A stretch of 64,000 nt of DNA. It comes from DATDIC01 sp963764525 (GTDB lineage Bacteria; Pseudomonadota; Alphaproteobacteria; Acetobacterales; Acetobacteraceae). The position numbers and the translations under genes were made by a program. Under the pieces are notes generated by a model that was not told the origin of the DNA, did no database searches, and saw only the letters and a list, made by a program, of their open reading frames with translations. The stretch spans positions 124,001 to 188,000 of the forward strand of contig CAVXTC010000029.1 of assembly GCA_963764525.1 (NCBI GenBank), given 5' to 3'. Shown here one piece after another: positions 51,791-61,430 of the stretch. Every line of letters starts with the position of its first letter. Positions within the stretch are counted from its first letter, which is position 1.

Positions 51791-53436
51791 ATGGTGCTTT
51801 TTTGTCATGACCGCGAAAGCAGGCATCCAGGACGGTCAGACTTGGCGTTATGGAAGGCCGACCATCCACGTCTCACTGCGGCAACGACGGTCGGAGTTGC
51901 CGTCGCCCTCGCGCTCAGCGCCGCTCCGGCACAGGCGCGGTTCGTCTGCCCGCGTGTCGGCGGCAATTTCACCTTCGCCCAAAGCGCCAATGTGAACGGG
52001 CTGGACATGATGACCTCCAGCGCGGTGTCCACGCGCAACATCGTCATGAACGTGTTCGAGACCCTGATCACCCGCGACGACAACAACCATCCGATCCCGG
52101 AGCTCGCGGATTCCGTAACAGAATCACCCGATCACCTGACCTTCACGTTCAGGCTCCGGCAAGGCGTGAAGTTTCACAATGGCAAGGTGATGACCTCGGC
52201 CGATGTCGTGGCCTCGGTACGACCGCTACAAACGGGTCGGATTGCAGCGCAGTACGTTCGACAACGTCGATCACTGGGACGCGCCGGATGCGGAAACATT
52301 CGTGATCCATCTGAAACAGGTTCAGCCGACCTTCATCGAGCAACTGAGTTCGTTCGCCGTCCCCATCGTCATCATCCCCGCCGAGGACAAGGATGACCCG
52401 CCCCAGCAACTGAAGACGATCGGCACCGGCCCATGGCAGATGGTGGAGTACGTGCCGGGCGGCTACGTGAAGCTCAAACGCTTCGCGGACTACACTCCGA
52501 ACACCAACTACGACGACCGGACCGGCTTCGGCGGCTACAAGCAGGCCTGCTTCGATACGGTGGCGTTCCGTATCGTCACCGAGCCCGGTGCCCGCGTCTC
52601 CGGTCTGCAGACCGGCGAATTGCAAGGCGCGGAAGACGTTCCCGCCAAGGCGCTGAATACGCTGAAGCACGACAAGAACATCACCCTGATCCCGATCCAG
52701 AACTGGTCGATCCTGATCGCCTATGCCAACCTGTCGCAGCCGCCGACCGACAACCTGATGTTTCGCAAGGCGGTGCAGGCGGCGCTCAATATGGACGAGG
52801 TCATGGACGCCGCCACCGACGGCAATTACCGGCTGAACGTCGGCTTCCAGTACCCCAACCAGTCCACTTACACCGACGCCGGAAAGGCGACGTACAACAT
52901 CCACGACCCGGCGCGTGCGAAGCAGTACCTTCAGCAGGCCGGCTACAAGGGCGAGCCGATCACTCTGCTGACCAACAAGGATTACACCTACATGTATAAC
53001 GCCTCGGTCGTGATGGCAGAGCAGTTGAAGGATGCCGGTATCAATGCGCAGCTCAAGGTGGTGGATTGGCCGACCGCGGTCGCCATGCGCCAGAAGGCGG
53101 ATTTCGGGCTGGAATTATTTCTACACCGGCTGGGGCACCGAACCTTCGCTGGGGCCGATCCCGACCATGCAGGTGCTGGTGCCGCCGAATCCGGTCTATT
53201 CGCCGAAGCCCGGGCAGTACGACCGCGACCTGGTCGCCGACTTCAAGGACATGAACATGCTGCCGACGGCGGAAGGCCGGCAGGACGCGTTCGCGCGCAT
53301 GCAGAAACGAACGCTCGATCAGGCTTATGTGGTGCCATTCGGCTCGATCACCATGGTGGAAGCGGTGCGATCCAACGTGAAAGGTTTCAAACCGTTCCGC
53401 ATCCCGCGGGTGTCCAACGTGTGGTTTGGCGACTGA
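51791..53436 (+). CDS. ABC transporter peptide-binding protein (family 5), two frameshifts
   Basis: Three frames combine into one protein of about 540 residues. The first has a hydrophobic leader (TTVGVAVALALSAAPAQA), then GGNFTFAQSANVNGLDMM and TFTFRLRQGVKFHNGKVMTSADVVAS. Near 52215 an extra G shifts to YDRYKRVGLQRSTFDNVDHW and IGTGPWQMVEYVPGGYVKLKRF. Near 53113 a second extra G shifts to WNYFYTGWGTEPSLGP and the end VSNVWFGD. Family-5 proteins bind peptides, glutathione or nickel. No permease genes follow. The first residues MVLFCHDRESRHPG are encoded by a degenerate palindromic repeat, so the real start may be further in. Confidence 0.75.
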
Positions 53437-53460
53437 TCCATTGCCCGCCACGTGGCGATT

Positions 53461-54915
53461 TCACCCCGCCCGGCGCGTGACCAGCCGCCCGCCGCGCGCC
53501 GCCGTCGCACCTTGCCCGTGCACGAACGCCGACTGACCGTTCACCCACGTCTCCAATATCCCGTCGGCTGGTTTCGTCGGCTCCTGAAACGTCGCGGCGT
53601 CGCGCACCGTGCCGGGATCGAACAGCACCAGGTCGGCGAACGCGCCGGCGCGGATCACGCCACGATCGGTCAGCCCGAACACCTCCGCGGTGTGGCCGGT
53701 CATTTTGCGCACCGCCTGTTCCATGCTGAACAACCCCAGCTCGCGCGCGTAATGGCCGAGCACGCGGGGGAACGTGCCCCACAGCCGAGGATGCGGGAAC
53801 GCATCGTGCGGCAGGCCGTCGCTACCGATCATTGCCAGCCGGTGCGCCATGATCCGCTGCACGTCGGCCTCATCCATCTGGAAGAAGATCGCCCCGGCCG
53901 GCAACAGCCGCTCGGCTGCCTCGCGCGCCGTACATTTCCAAGCGCGGGCGATGTCGTCCAGCATCCGGCCGGCCAGTTCCGGATGCGGCACCGACCAGGT
54001 GATCTGCACCGGCACCTCCGGGCGCAGCCGCTCGGGCATCAGCACGGTGGAACCGGCGGCGTACGGATAGACATCGAAATTGACAGACTGCTCCGCGGCA
54101 CCCGCATCGATGCGCGGCAGCGACTTCACCGAGCGGCCGTAATTCTCCGGCATCGCGCATTTATGGTGGCTGATCACCACAGGCGCATTCACCGAGCGGC
54201 CGATCTTCAGCGTCTCCTCGATCGAGGCCAGCACGTCATCCGCCTCATCGCGCATGTGCGTGACATACAGGCCGCCGGAGTAGCGCAGTGCTTCGGCGAC
54301 CGCGATCACCTCGTCGGTCGGCGCCATCATACTGGGCGGATAATACAGCCCGGTGGAAAAGCCGGACGCCCCCTGCGCCAGCGCCTCCGTCAGTCGCCGG
54401 CGCATCTGTTCGGCTTCGCGATCGGTTGCGGGGCGGTTGGTGTCGCCGTTCATCGCTTCCACCCGCAACGACATGTGCCCGATCAGGGCCACCGTGTTCA
54501 CCGGTGACGGATCGCGCGCCAGCCGTTCCGCGTACTCGCCGAAGCTGCCGAATACCCACCACGATTCGTCGCCCAGCAGATCGAGCGGCGGGATCGGCCG
54601 CGTCTGCATCCGTACCGGCGACAGGCTGATCCCGCAATTGCCGACCACCACGGTGGTGACGCCCTGCGACATCTTGCACAGCATGCAGGCCGGGCCGCAC
54701 AGCACCGCGCGATCATCGTGCGTGTGGGCGTCGATGAAGCCAGGCGCGACGGCGCGGCCGGTGGCGACGACCTCGCGGTCGGCGCTGGCCGCCCCGAGGT
54801 CGCCGACCGCGGCGATGCGATCGCCGGTGACGCCGATATCGGCCGTGAAGCGAGCGGCGCCGCTGCCGTCGAACACGGTGGCATCACGAATGATCAGGTC
54901 GCAGCGCAGCGCCAT
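53461..54915 (-). CDS. D-aminoacylase / N-acyl-D-amino-acid deacylase family protein
   Basis: 484 residues from ATG 54915. Amidohydrolase barrel: DLIIRDATVFDGSG, GFIDAHTHDDRAVL (metal HxH), TTVVVGNCGISLSP (metal cysteine), FSTGLYYPPSMMAPTDEV, VTHMRDEADDV, VISHHKCAMP and MIGSDGLPHDAFPHPRLWGTF (metal Asp). This matches the D-aminoacylase subgroup that releases D-amino acids from N-acylated forms. It is convergent with the peptide-binding gene (24 bp) and may use what that protein brings in. Confidence 0.88.
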   Translation of the reverse strand: MALRCDLIIRDATVFDGSGAARFTADIGVTGDRIAAVGDLGAASADREVVATGRAVAPGFIDAHTHDDRAVLCGPACMLCKMSQGVTTVVVGNCGISLSPVRMQTRPIPPLDLLGDESWWVFGSFGEYAERLARDPSPVNTVALIGHMSLRVEAMNGDTNRPATDREAEQMRRRLTEALAQGASGFSTGLYYPPSMMAPTDEVIAVAEALRYSGGLYVTHMRDEADDVLASIEETLKIGRSVNAPVVISHHKCAMPENYGRSVKSLPRIDAGAAEQSVNFDVYPYAAGSTVLMPERLRPEVPVQITWSVPHPELAGRMLDDIARAWKCTAREAAERLLPAGAIFFQMDEADVQRIMAHRLAMIGSDGLPHDAFPHPRLWGTFPRVLGHYARELGLFSMEQAVRKMTGHTAEVFGLTDRGVIRAGAFADLVLFDPGTVRDAATFQEPTKPADGILETWVNGQSAFVHGQGATAARGGRLVTRRAG

Positions 54916-55597
54916 GGTGGTCTCCTTCCCGGGGTGGGGTCCCCAGGTATGAGGCACGCCGGCGCCGATCTCAACACTGGCTGATGAATGGTTGGGGCGA
55001 GATGTATATCTGAGGCCGCCCGTTAACGGGGTGCATGATACCGACCCCCCTCCAAAATTCCCCACTTACCGAACTCGGAACGAAGTTCTCTGTCACGTCC
55101 ACCGGTTGCAACCAGTGAATCCCCCGGGACTGGCATCGGATCTTTTATCGGCGCTCTCGCCGGACTCCGCTCCTTAAGGGGACGAGTGTCGGGTTCGGCC
55201 CAGATCTCGTGCGACCGGTTGTCCCGCGGAATTGCTGATTGCTCTCACGCGGGCCGGAGCAAGCGCCGGCTGCCGACGGGGCATGCCGGTCCGGAATCGG
55301 CTCGGGTCTGGGCTGCGGATGGGGACCGTTTCAGGCATCGACTCCCCGAATTGCTCGGACTTCCCGGGCTGCGACTGATGTCAACTGCGGCACCGCCCCG
55401 ACTCCGCCGCCATGGTCTGATCTGGTTCCTTTGGTGACGATCGGTCGCGCCGGCTCTGGTGACGGCGTCTGTGGTGGACGATCGGCCGTGACCAGTAACG
55501 CGCTTTATGGAAAGTCGTCGTGCCGAGCTGGCCACGGTGTCGGTCCCGGATTAGTCTGGAGTCTTCGATCTCGTCGACCTTGCCAGGGAGTGAGACA
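54916..55597. other. Long non-coding stretch without recognised gene
   Basis: 682 bp between the D-aminoacylase and the serine hydrolase. Open frames on both strands are short and show no family pattern. The segment 55010-55075 (CCCGTTAACGGGGTGCATGA and the following CCCCCCTCC run) has the look of insertion-sequence border DNA, but I cannot name it. It marks the left edge of an AT-richer island. Confidence 0.4.
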
Positions 55598-56800
55598 ATG
55601 ATCGCGAGAATACTGGGCGTCGTCGTTGTCCTGGCTTGCTCAGCCGGCAGCGCCATGGCCGCGTCCGCGCCAGCTCTCAAGCCGATCGATCCGGTCGCGC
55701 TTCAGGCCACCGTGGAACGGCTGGCCAAGGAGCTCCTGCTGCCGGGTGCCATGGTTCTCCTGAAAACTCCGCCGGGTGATTTCGTTTTTGGGTACGGCAC
55801 AACCAAGCTCGGCATCACGAATCGACCACGTGCCAATACGCACTTCCGGGCCGCCTCGAATACCAAGACGATGACGGCCGCCGTGATCGTGCAACTGGCC
55901 CAGGAAGGAAAGTTACGCTTCGACGATCCGATCTCGAAGTATGTTCAAGACGTTCCAAACGGAGACAACATCACCATTGGCGAGCTGCTTAGAATGCGGA
56001 GCGGCCTTTATGATTACACAAACGCACCGGAACTTGCGGAAAGCCTTGATCATGACCCAGGAAAGGTTTGGACCTCGGAGGAGCTGCGCGGCATCGCGTT
56101 CAAACGCCCGCCGCTATTCGCTCCGGGCGCGGAATTCGACTATTGCAACGCTAACTATCTCCTGCTTGGTCTCGTTGCCGAAAAGGTTGAAGGCCAGCCT
56201 TTGGCAAGCATCTTTCAGAACCGTTTGTTCGGGCCTCTTGGCATGAAGAACACGTTGCTGCCGGCCAGCACGTCGAACGCCATCCCCGAGCCTTACTCAC
56301 ATGGTTACCTTTACGGCAGTTCCTCATACGCCTTGGTGGATGCGCCTTATCCAACCGATCTTCAGGCTGCGGCCAAGGCGGGAACGCTCAAGCCCAATGA
56401 CGATACATCGCAGAATCCCTCCTACGCCTTTGCGGCGGGTGGGGTCATCTCTACCGCGGATGACCTGGCGACCTGGATGCGCGCGCTGGTCGGGGGCAAG
56501 GTTTTCAATGCCGACTATCAGCGCCAATGGATGGAAAGCCCCAAAGCCCAGGATCCAAGTAATCCTAAAGGTCAACGGTATGGCTATGGTATCTCTCTGA
56601 TCACCTTCGGGCCGAACAAAGTGTATTTTCACGGTGGCGAGATGCCTGGCTACAACTCCTTCATGGGCTACGATCCAGATAATGATGTCACGCTGATCGT
56701 GTGGACCAGCCTGACCCTGTCGCTTGATGGCCTGCCAACCGCCAACACCTTGATGCTAAAGATACTGGACCAAATTTATACGGTATCACCGCGTCAGTAG
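55598..56800 (+). CDS. Serine hydrolase, class C beta-lactamase/peptidase S12 family
   Basis: 400 residues from ATG 55598, preceded by GGGAGTGAGACA. Signal peptide about 1-23 (LACSAGSAMAA). The nucleophile motif SNTK is in HFRAASNTKTMTAA. The YxN motif is YCN in AEFDYCNANYLLLG. The HGG of VYFHGGEMPGYNSFMG is in the place of KTG. Secreted; members are D-Ala-D-Ala carboxypeptidases, esterases or beta-lactamases. It has lower GC than genes to the left, consistent with transfer. An IS5-type transposase stub begins 8 bp after its stop. Confidence 0.88.
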   Translation: MIARILGVVVVLACSAGSAMAASAPALKPIDPVALQATVERLAKELLLPGAMVLLKTPPGDFVFGYGTTKLGITNRPRANTHFRAASNTKTMTAAVIVQLAQEGKLRFDDPISKYVQDVPNGDNITIGELLRMRSGLYDYTNAPELAESLDHDPGKVWTSEELRGIAFKRPPLFAPGAEFDYCNANYLLLGLVAEKVEGQPLASIFQNRLFGPLGMKNTLLPASTSNAIPEPYSHGYLYGSSSYALVDAPYPTDLQAAAKAGTLKPNDDTSQNPSYAFAAGGVISTADDLATWMRALVGGKVFNADYQRQWMESPKAQDPSNPKGQRYGYGISLITFGPNKVYFHGGEMPGYNSFMGYDPDNDVTLIVWTSLTLSLDGLPTANTLMLKILDQIYTVSPRQ

Positions 56801-56807
56801 AGGCGCC

Positions 56808-56915
56808 ATGCGGCGTGAACTCAGCGACCACGAATGGAGTGTCATCAGGCCGATGCTCCCGGCCACGCCCCCGGGACTCGGACGAGGGCGTGCACAAGCC
56901 TTGCAGACCGTGTGA
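56808..56915 (+). pseudogene. IS5-family transposase, N-terminal stub
   Basis: 35 codons: MRRELSDHEWSVIRPMLPAT, then PPGLGRGRAQALQTV and TGA. The first 18 residues are the standard start of IS5-group transposases (DUF4096-type N-terminal domain). The rest of the transposase is gone; the frame runs directly into a MITE-like terminal repeat, which supplies the stop. Confidence 0.75.
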
Positions 56916-57055
56916 AAACACGACCGTCGCCTGGCGCGACGAAACATTGATTTGCCGCGCCGGGGGCGCACGAACGGAAGATTTAAAACTGGACCCCACG
57001 AAGCAGCGCAAATGCTCGTTGCCGTTACGGTCCGGAGTTTCCACACGGTCTGCTT
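56901..57055. mobile_element. MITE-like element, copy 1
   Basis: About 155 bp bounded by inverted ends: TTGCAGACCGTGTGAAAACA on the left and GGAGTTTCCACACGGTCTGC on the right. Inside the right end is GTTGCCGTTACGGTCC, shared word for word with copy 2. It has no coding capacity. Its left end fuses with the IS5 transposase stub. Confidence 0.65.
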
Positions 57056-57104
57056 AATTTATGCGCAGACCCATCTGCGAAGACGAGTGCCGTCATTGCG
57101 GCGA

Positions 57105-58024
57105 TCAAAACACAACGTTCCAATCCTGCTTCATGCTCACGACGGTGATGCCGTAGTCCTGAGCCTTGTCGAGCGCCTCGGACAACGGGCTCAACCGGAA
57201 CTCTCGGTCGTAGGCCGCCTCCCGGGCTGCGTCGTCATGGTGGAGAAGCAACGCGAGCCGAGGCCCTGAGCCGGACTTCGTGTAACGCATCATGGCGAGA
57301 TCACCGTCGGAATTGCCGAACGCCAATAGTGGTCTACGGCCGATATGCAGGCCGATGTTCAGTGCCTTCACGTTCCCGATCGCCAAAGCTGTTGAGCTCC
57401 GGCAGCTTCACGAGCGAAACCCGGTTGTCTCTCAAATCGTAGCGCAGTTTCACACTGGAACCGATCACCTGCTCGCGTGGGATGCCGTAAACTTCCTCCG
57501 CGAACGCGCGCATGAAGTCCACGCCGCCTGCCGACACGATATAGGTCTTGAAGCCGTTCTCCCGTAAGTATGCGAGCAGCTCGACCTGCGGCCGATTAGG
57601 TGCATTCCTTGAACAGCCGGCCGAACTTGGGATGCCTCGCCGTCGCTAACCATCCGCTCGCAGCTTGCTCAAAGTCCTCATCGGTTATGCCCGCATGGGT
57701 GGCGAAAGCCAGCTCGAACAGCGCCTGTTTGCCGAGTCCAAAAAGCGTATTGTAATCGTGTTCGAGCACGGCCTTGAATGGTTGACGCTCGCTCATTGTC
57801 GGGTCCTTGCCCGACAACTGCTTCACGCGATCAAAGGCGAAAAAGAACTGTATCTGAAGCGGCTGCTTGCACCAGAGTGTCCCGTCGTTGTCAAACGTGG
57901 CAATGCGCCCGGCTGGCGGCACATATTCGGTGCCTCCTTGCTTTGTCACACGCGCGACAAAGTCGAGGATCGCGGATTTCGCCGCGCTGTCATTCCACGA
58001 GAGGAGTGACTGACCATCCTGCAT
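57105..58024 (-). CDS. HAD-superfamily phosphatase, two frameshifts
   Basis: From ATG 58024: MQDGQSLLSWNDSAAKSAIL, then motif I IATFDNDGTLWCKQPLQ and FAFDRVKQLSGKDP. The first frame ends at KECT (57596). A second frame continues PQVELLAYLRENGFKTYIVSAGGVDFMRAFAEEVYGIP (motif II in VSAGG) to KLPELNSF. A third continues VKALNIGLHIGRRPLLAFGNSDGDLAMM (motif IV, GNSDGD) and KQDWNVVF. The breaks are near 57600 and 57380. The restored protein is about 306 residues. It is likely a phosphoserine-phosphatase-like monophosphatase. Substrate unknown. Confidence 0.7.
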
Positions 58025-58142
58025 TGATGCCTCCAGTCCAGAGGTGGCTCGAAGCCTCCACAGAAAGGAGTGGTTTGACACCAAGTCAAGAAGGCCGCTA
58101 GTGCCAACCACCCCTACGTCGACACCCAAGGGAGGACGGAAC

Positions 58143-58864
58143 ATGCATGACCACTTGCAGGTCTTTATGGCCATCGGGCTCGGGCTAGGGTTGGCGGTCG
58201 CGGTCGTCCAAGGCGCGGTTGCACAACAGAATCCGGTGACTGCGATCGACATCGCGCTCGAAGCCGACGCAACGATGGTCCAGCACGCGATGGCCGCCAA
58301 CGCTCGCCTCCGAAAGTCCTTCCCGAAGGGCTTTGCTCTGGATGAGACGCACCACCCGCACATCTCCATGTTGCAGCAGTTCGTTCGCACGGACGACCTG
58401 GACAAGGTATATGCGGCGGCGAACGCAGTTCTGGCCAAAGAGAAGCCCACGGCATGGACGCTGAAGGCGATCAAGTATTACTACATCCCGGCTTCGCCGA
58501 TCGGCGTCGCAGGGATAGTCATCGAACCGACTGAAGAGCTGCATCGGCTGCAAGATGAACTCATTGCCGCCGTCAAACCCTACGTTGTGAGGACCGGAAC
58601 CCCGGCGGCGTTCTTCAGCAACGAGGGCGGACGCGACATTCAAGGAGCCTTGATCAGCTACGTCGCCAATTTCGTCACAGACGCGGCAGGCAAGCGTTTC
58701 AATCCACACGTGACGATCGGTGTCGAAACGGAAGCGTATTGAACAAGGTGTTGGCGGAGCCGTTCGCGTCGTTCACGTTCTCGCCGGCTGGCGCATCAGT
58801 CTATCAGCTTGGCAGCTTTGGCACGGCTCGAAAGGAACTCAGGGCGTTGACTCTGACGCCCTGA
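58143..58864 (+). CDS. Secreted 2H phosphoesterase-like protein (2'-5' RNA ligase fold), one frameshift
   Basis: From ATG 58143. A signal peptide (about 1-27, VVQGAVAQQ) is followed by two H-x-S/T-x motifs: HHPHISMLQQFV and FNPHVTIGVETEAY, the marks of the 2H superfamily. A stop occurs at 58740; one extra T reads on as YLNKVLAEPFASFTFSPAGA and then SVYQLGSFGTARKELRAL to TGA at 58862, the typical family ending. The restored protein is about 239 residues. Members hydrolyse cyclic nucleotide phosphodiesters; a periplasmic version is unusual. Role unknown. Confidence 0.7.
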
Positions 58865-58923
58865 GGACGGCGGCAGACTCGCTGCGTCTCCATTACGGGC
58901 ATATCTTCCGGAACATCCGAAAG

Positions 58924-59081
58924 TCTTGCAGACTGTGTGAAAACACGGAAGCGCACGGAGAGCGCGCAAGATAGATTCACCGAAGATTGTTCCGTGGCAT
59001 GTGTATGTCCTGCGCGAATGCCGGCGGATTTTAAAATTACTCATTGCCGTTACGGTCCGGAGTTTTCACACAGTCTGCTTG
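58924..59081. mobile_element. MITE-like element, copy 2
   Basis: TTGCAGACTGTGTGAAAACA on the left and GGAGTTTTCACACAGTCTGC on the right form near-perfect inverted ends about 155 bp apart. Just inside the right end is ATTGCCGTTACGGTCC, as in copy 1. The interior has diverged except for a GCGCG-rich block and TTTAAAA. The two copies bracket the HAD and 2H genes. Confidence 0.65.
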
Positions 59082-59118
59082 ATTTGTGCCATCGCGGTGG
59101 CTGGGGGTAGGATACGGC

Positions 59119-59655
59119 GTGGAAATCGAAACGCCGCGCACTCGGCTTCGCTGCTGGGAGCAAACTGACCGGGACGCATTCGCTGCCATGCACGCGGACC
59201 CGGAGGTGATGCATGATTACGGTGGCCCGATCAGTCGGAGAGAAAGCGACGCAAAGTTTGATCGCTATGTGGCGACATATCATCAACATGGCTTTTGTCG
59301 TTGGGCCGTCAGCGGTCGAGACGGTGCTTTTCTCGGCTACGTTGGCATTATGCCCTCGCGACCGGGCCATCCACTCGGTTCGCACTTCGGAATTGGTTGG
59401 CGTTTGGTTCGGCGGGCTTGGGGTTACGGGTATGCCACCGAAGCTGCAAGGGCGGCATTGGATGACGCCTTCTGCCGCGTCAGACTGGCCGAAGTGCTCG
59501 CCTACACGTCCCCCGAGAACCTAAGGTCGCGAGCGGTAATGGGCCGATTGCAATTGCGCCGCGATCCGTCGCGCGATTTCACGGCAGACTACGACCCCAT
59601 CAAGGGCTGGCAGGGGATGGTCTGGGTCGCACTCCCGACCGCCCAAAAGTCTTGA
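59119..59655 (+). CDS. GNAT N-acetyltransferase, RimJ/RimL type
   Basis: 178 residues from GTG 59119 (MEIETPRTRLRCWEQTDRDAF); an earlier GTG at 59086 lies in the repeat edge. It has the RimL-like pattern: FCRWAVSGRDGAFLGYVGI, FGIGWRLVRRAWGYGYATEAARAAL (acetyl-CoA loop RxxGYG) and VLAYTSPENLRSRAVMGRL. It transfers acetyl groups to N-termini or small amines; the target is unknown. The expected LGF at the end of the helix reads LQLR, a slight departure. Confidence 0.85.
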   Translation: MEIETPRTRLRCWEQTDRDAFAAMHADPEVMHDYGGPISRRESDAKFDRYVATYHQHGFCRWAVSGRDGAFLGYVGIMPSRPGHPLGSHFGIGWRLVRRAWGYGYATEAARAALDDAFCRVRLAEVLAYTSPENLRSRAVMGRLQLRRDPSRDFTADYDPIKGWQGMVWVALPTAQKS

Positions 59656-59821
59656 TGGCCGGATGGATGATTACCTGGCACGTCCGAACTGCGGTGCCCT
59701 CAGCGTCAGCGGAACGGATCGACTGAGCATTGCGGACGGCCAAAGCGCCAAGCCCGTCAAAGGGGTGGACCGGGTGTGGCTGAAGCCGGTCGCAAGACAT
59801 TCGGTCTGAGGCCGACGCATC

Positions 59822-59974
59822 ATGCGATTTCTGCTGCCTGCGGCTCCGGCCGTCGCCCTGATGACGACGGCCGCCGGAGCGGAAGAAGTCCGAATCCTCG
59901 GCCTGGGATCCTCCCATTGCGGACCCTGGACGGCCGCACAGGTCGCGCTGGCAATCGACACGAAATTCGTATAA
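59822..59974 (+). CDS. Small secreted protein or fragment
   Basis: 50 codons from ATG 59822: MRFLLPAAPAVALMTTAAGA is a signal peptide, followed by EEVRILGLGSSHCGPWTAAQ and a short tail to TAA. The S-x-C-G-x-W-T block resembles the start of small secreted proteins of unknown function that are normally over 100 residues, so this is probably a truncated gene. A degenerate HSREGG-type repeat (60009-60040) follows at once and may mark the break. The rest of 59975-60313 holds no gene. Confidence 0.4.
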   Translation: MRFLLPAAPAVALMTTAAGAEEVRILGLGSSHCGPWTAAQVALAIDTKFV

Positions 59975-60313
59975 CACCAAGCGGCGAAAACACTGGCGTT
60001 CAATTCGTCATTCCAGCGCAAAGCGAATCCAGGCCCCGCTCGCAAAACCGGAGCAGCCCGTGGATGCCCGACCTCGCCGGCTTGACGTCGGGAGAGTTGG
60101 TCTCTTCGGGGTCTGGTAATAACTTCGCCGGCAGATGGCAGCGGGGCGTGCGCACCACCGACTACCACCCCACTGCGGTCAGGTATCTTCACATCAATTC
60201 CCAATCACCCGCACAGGCCGGCGAAAGAGAACAGTCATGATCGTCGATTATAGCCCCCCCACACGACCCTGCCTTCGCCGATACTGCCCAATCCACTGAA
60301 ATTGCGTCCCGGC

Positions 60314-61430
60314 ATGCGAATCCTATCCGTCATCGGCACCCGCCCCGAGGCCATCAAGATGGCGCCGATCATCCGCCGCCTCGCCGAAACCCCCAGCGTC
60401 ACGTCGCTCGTCTGCGTCACCGCGCAGCACCGGCAGATGCTGGATCAGGTGCTGAACCTGTTCGCCATCCGCCCGGACCGCGACCTTGACGTGATGCGGG
60501 ACGGCCAGGGGCTGACCTACATCACGACCGCGGTGCTCGAACGGCTGGGCCAGGTGTATGCCGACCTCCGGCCCGACCGCGTGCTGGTGCAGGGCGACAC
60601 GACCACGACCTTCGCCGCCGCGCTGGCCGCGTTCTACGCCAAAATCCCCGTCGGCCACGTCGAAGCCGGATTGCGCACCGGCAACATCCACTCCCCCTGG
60701 CCGGAGGAAATGAACCGCCGGCTCACCACCGTGCTCGCCGACCTGCACTTCCCGCCGACCGCCCAGGCGCGCGACAACCTGCTGCGCGAAGGCGTCGACC
60801 CCGCGCGCATCGTGGTCACCGGCAACACGGTGATCGACGCGCTGCTGGATGCGGTCGGCATCCTGGACGCCGACCCGGCCCGCGCCGCGGCGATCGACCG
60901 GGACCTGCCGCGCACGGATCCGGCGAAGCGGCTGATCCTGGTCACCGGCCACCGGCGGGAGAATTTCGACGGCGGCCTGGAACGGGTCGCGCGCGGCTTG
61001 CTGCGCCTCGCCGCGCGGGGCGACGTGGAGATCGTCTATCCGGTCCACCTCAACCCGAACGTCCGCCGGGTCGCCGAGTCCCTGCTCGGCGCCCATCCGG
61101 CGATCCACCTGATCCCGCCGCTCGACTACCTGCCGTTCGTCCACCTGATGCGCCGCGCCGAGCTGATCATCACCGATTCCGGCGGCGTGCAGGAAGAAGC
61201 GCCGTCGCTCGGCAAGCCCGTGCTGGTCACCCGCGACACCACCGAACGGCCGGAGGCGGTGGAGGCCGGCACCGTCGAGCTGGTCGGCACCGACACCGAA
61301 ACCCTGGTGGCCCGCGCCACCCGCCTGCTCGACGACCGCGCCGCCTACGAGGCAATGAGCTTCGCCCACAATCCCTATGGCGACGGCCGCGCCGCCGCCC
61401 GCATCACTGGAGGCCCTGCTGAATGGATAG
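60314..61430 (+). CDS. wecB: UDP-N-acetylglucosamine 2-epimerase (non-hydrolysing)
   Basis: About 371 residues from ATG 60314. Motifs: ILSVIGTRPEAIKMAPIIRRL, VLVQGDTTTTFAAALAAFY, VGHVEAGLRTGNIHSPWPEEMNRRL, LILVTGHRRENFDGGL, YPVHLNPNVRRV and LIITDSGGVQEEAPSLGKPVLV. It converts UDP-GlcNAc to UDP-ManNAc. As written the frame runs past the end, to 61780. A one-base shift near 61408 gives ALLNG and TAG at 61428, overlapping the wecC start by 8 bp, the normal layout. Confidence 0.92.

Noticed and set aside
56815..57057. Small frame containing CENTTVAWRDETLICRAGG
   Set aside because: This is translation of the MITE-like element; the same 'LCEN' readings appear at copy 2.
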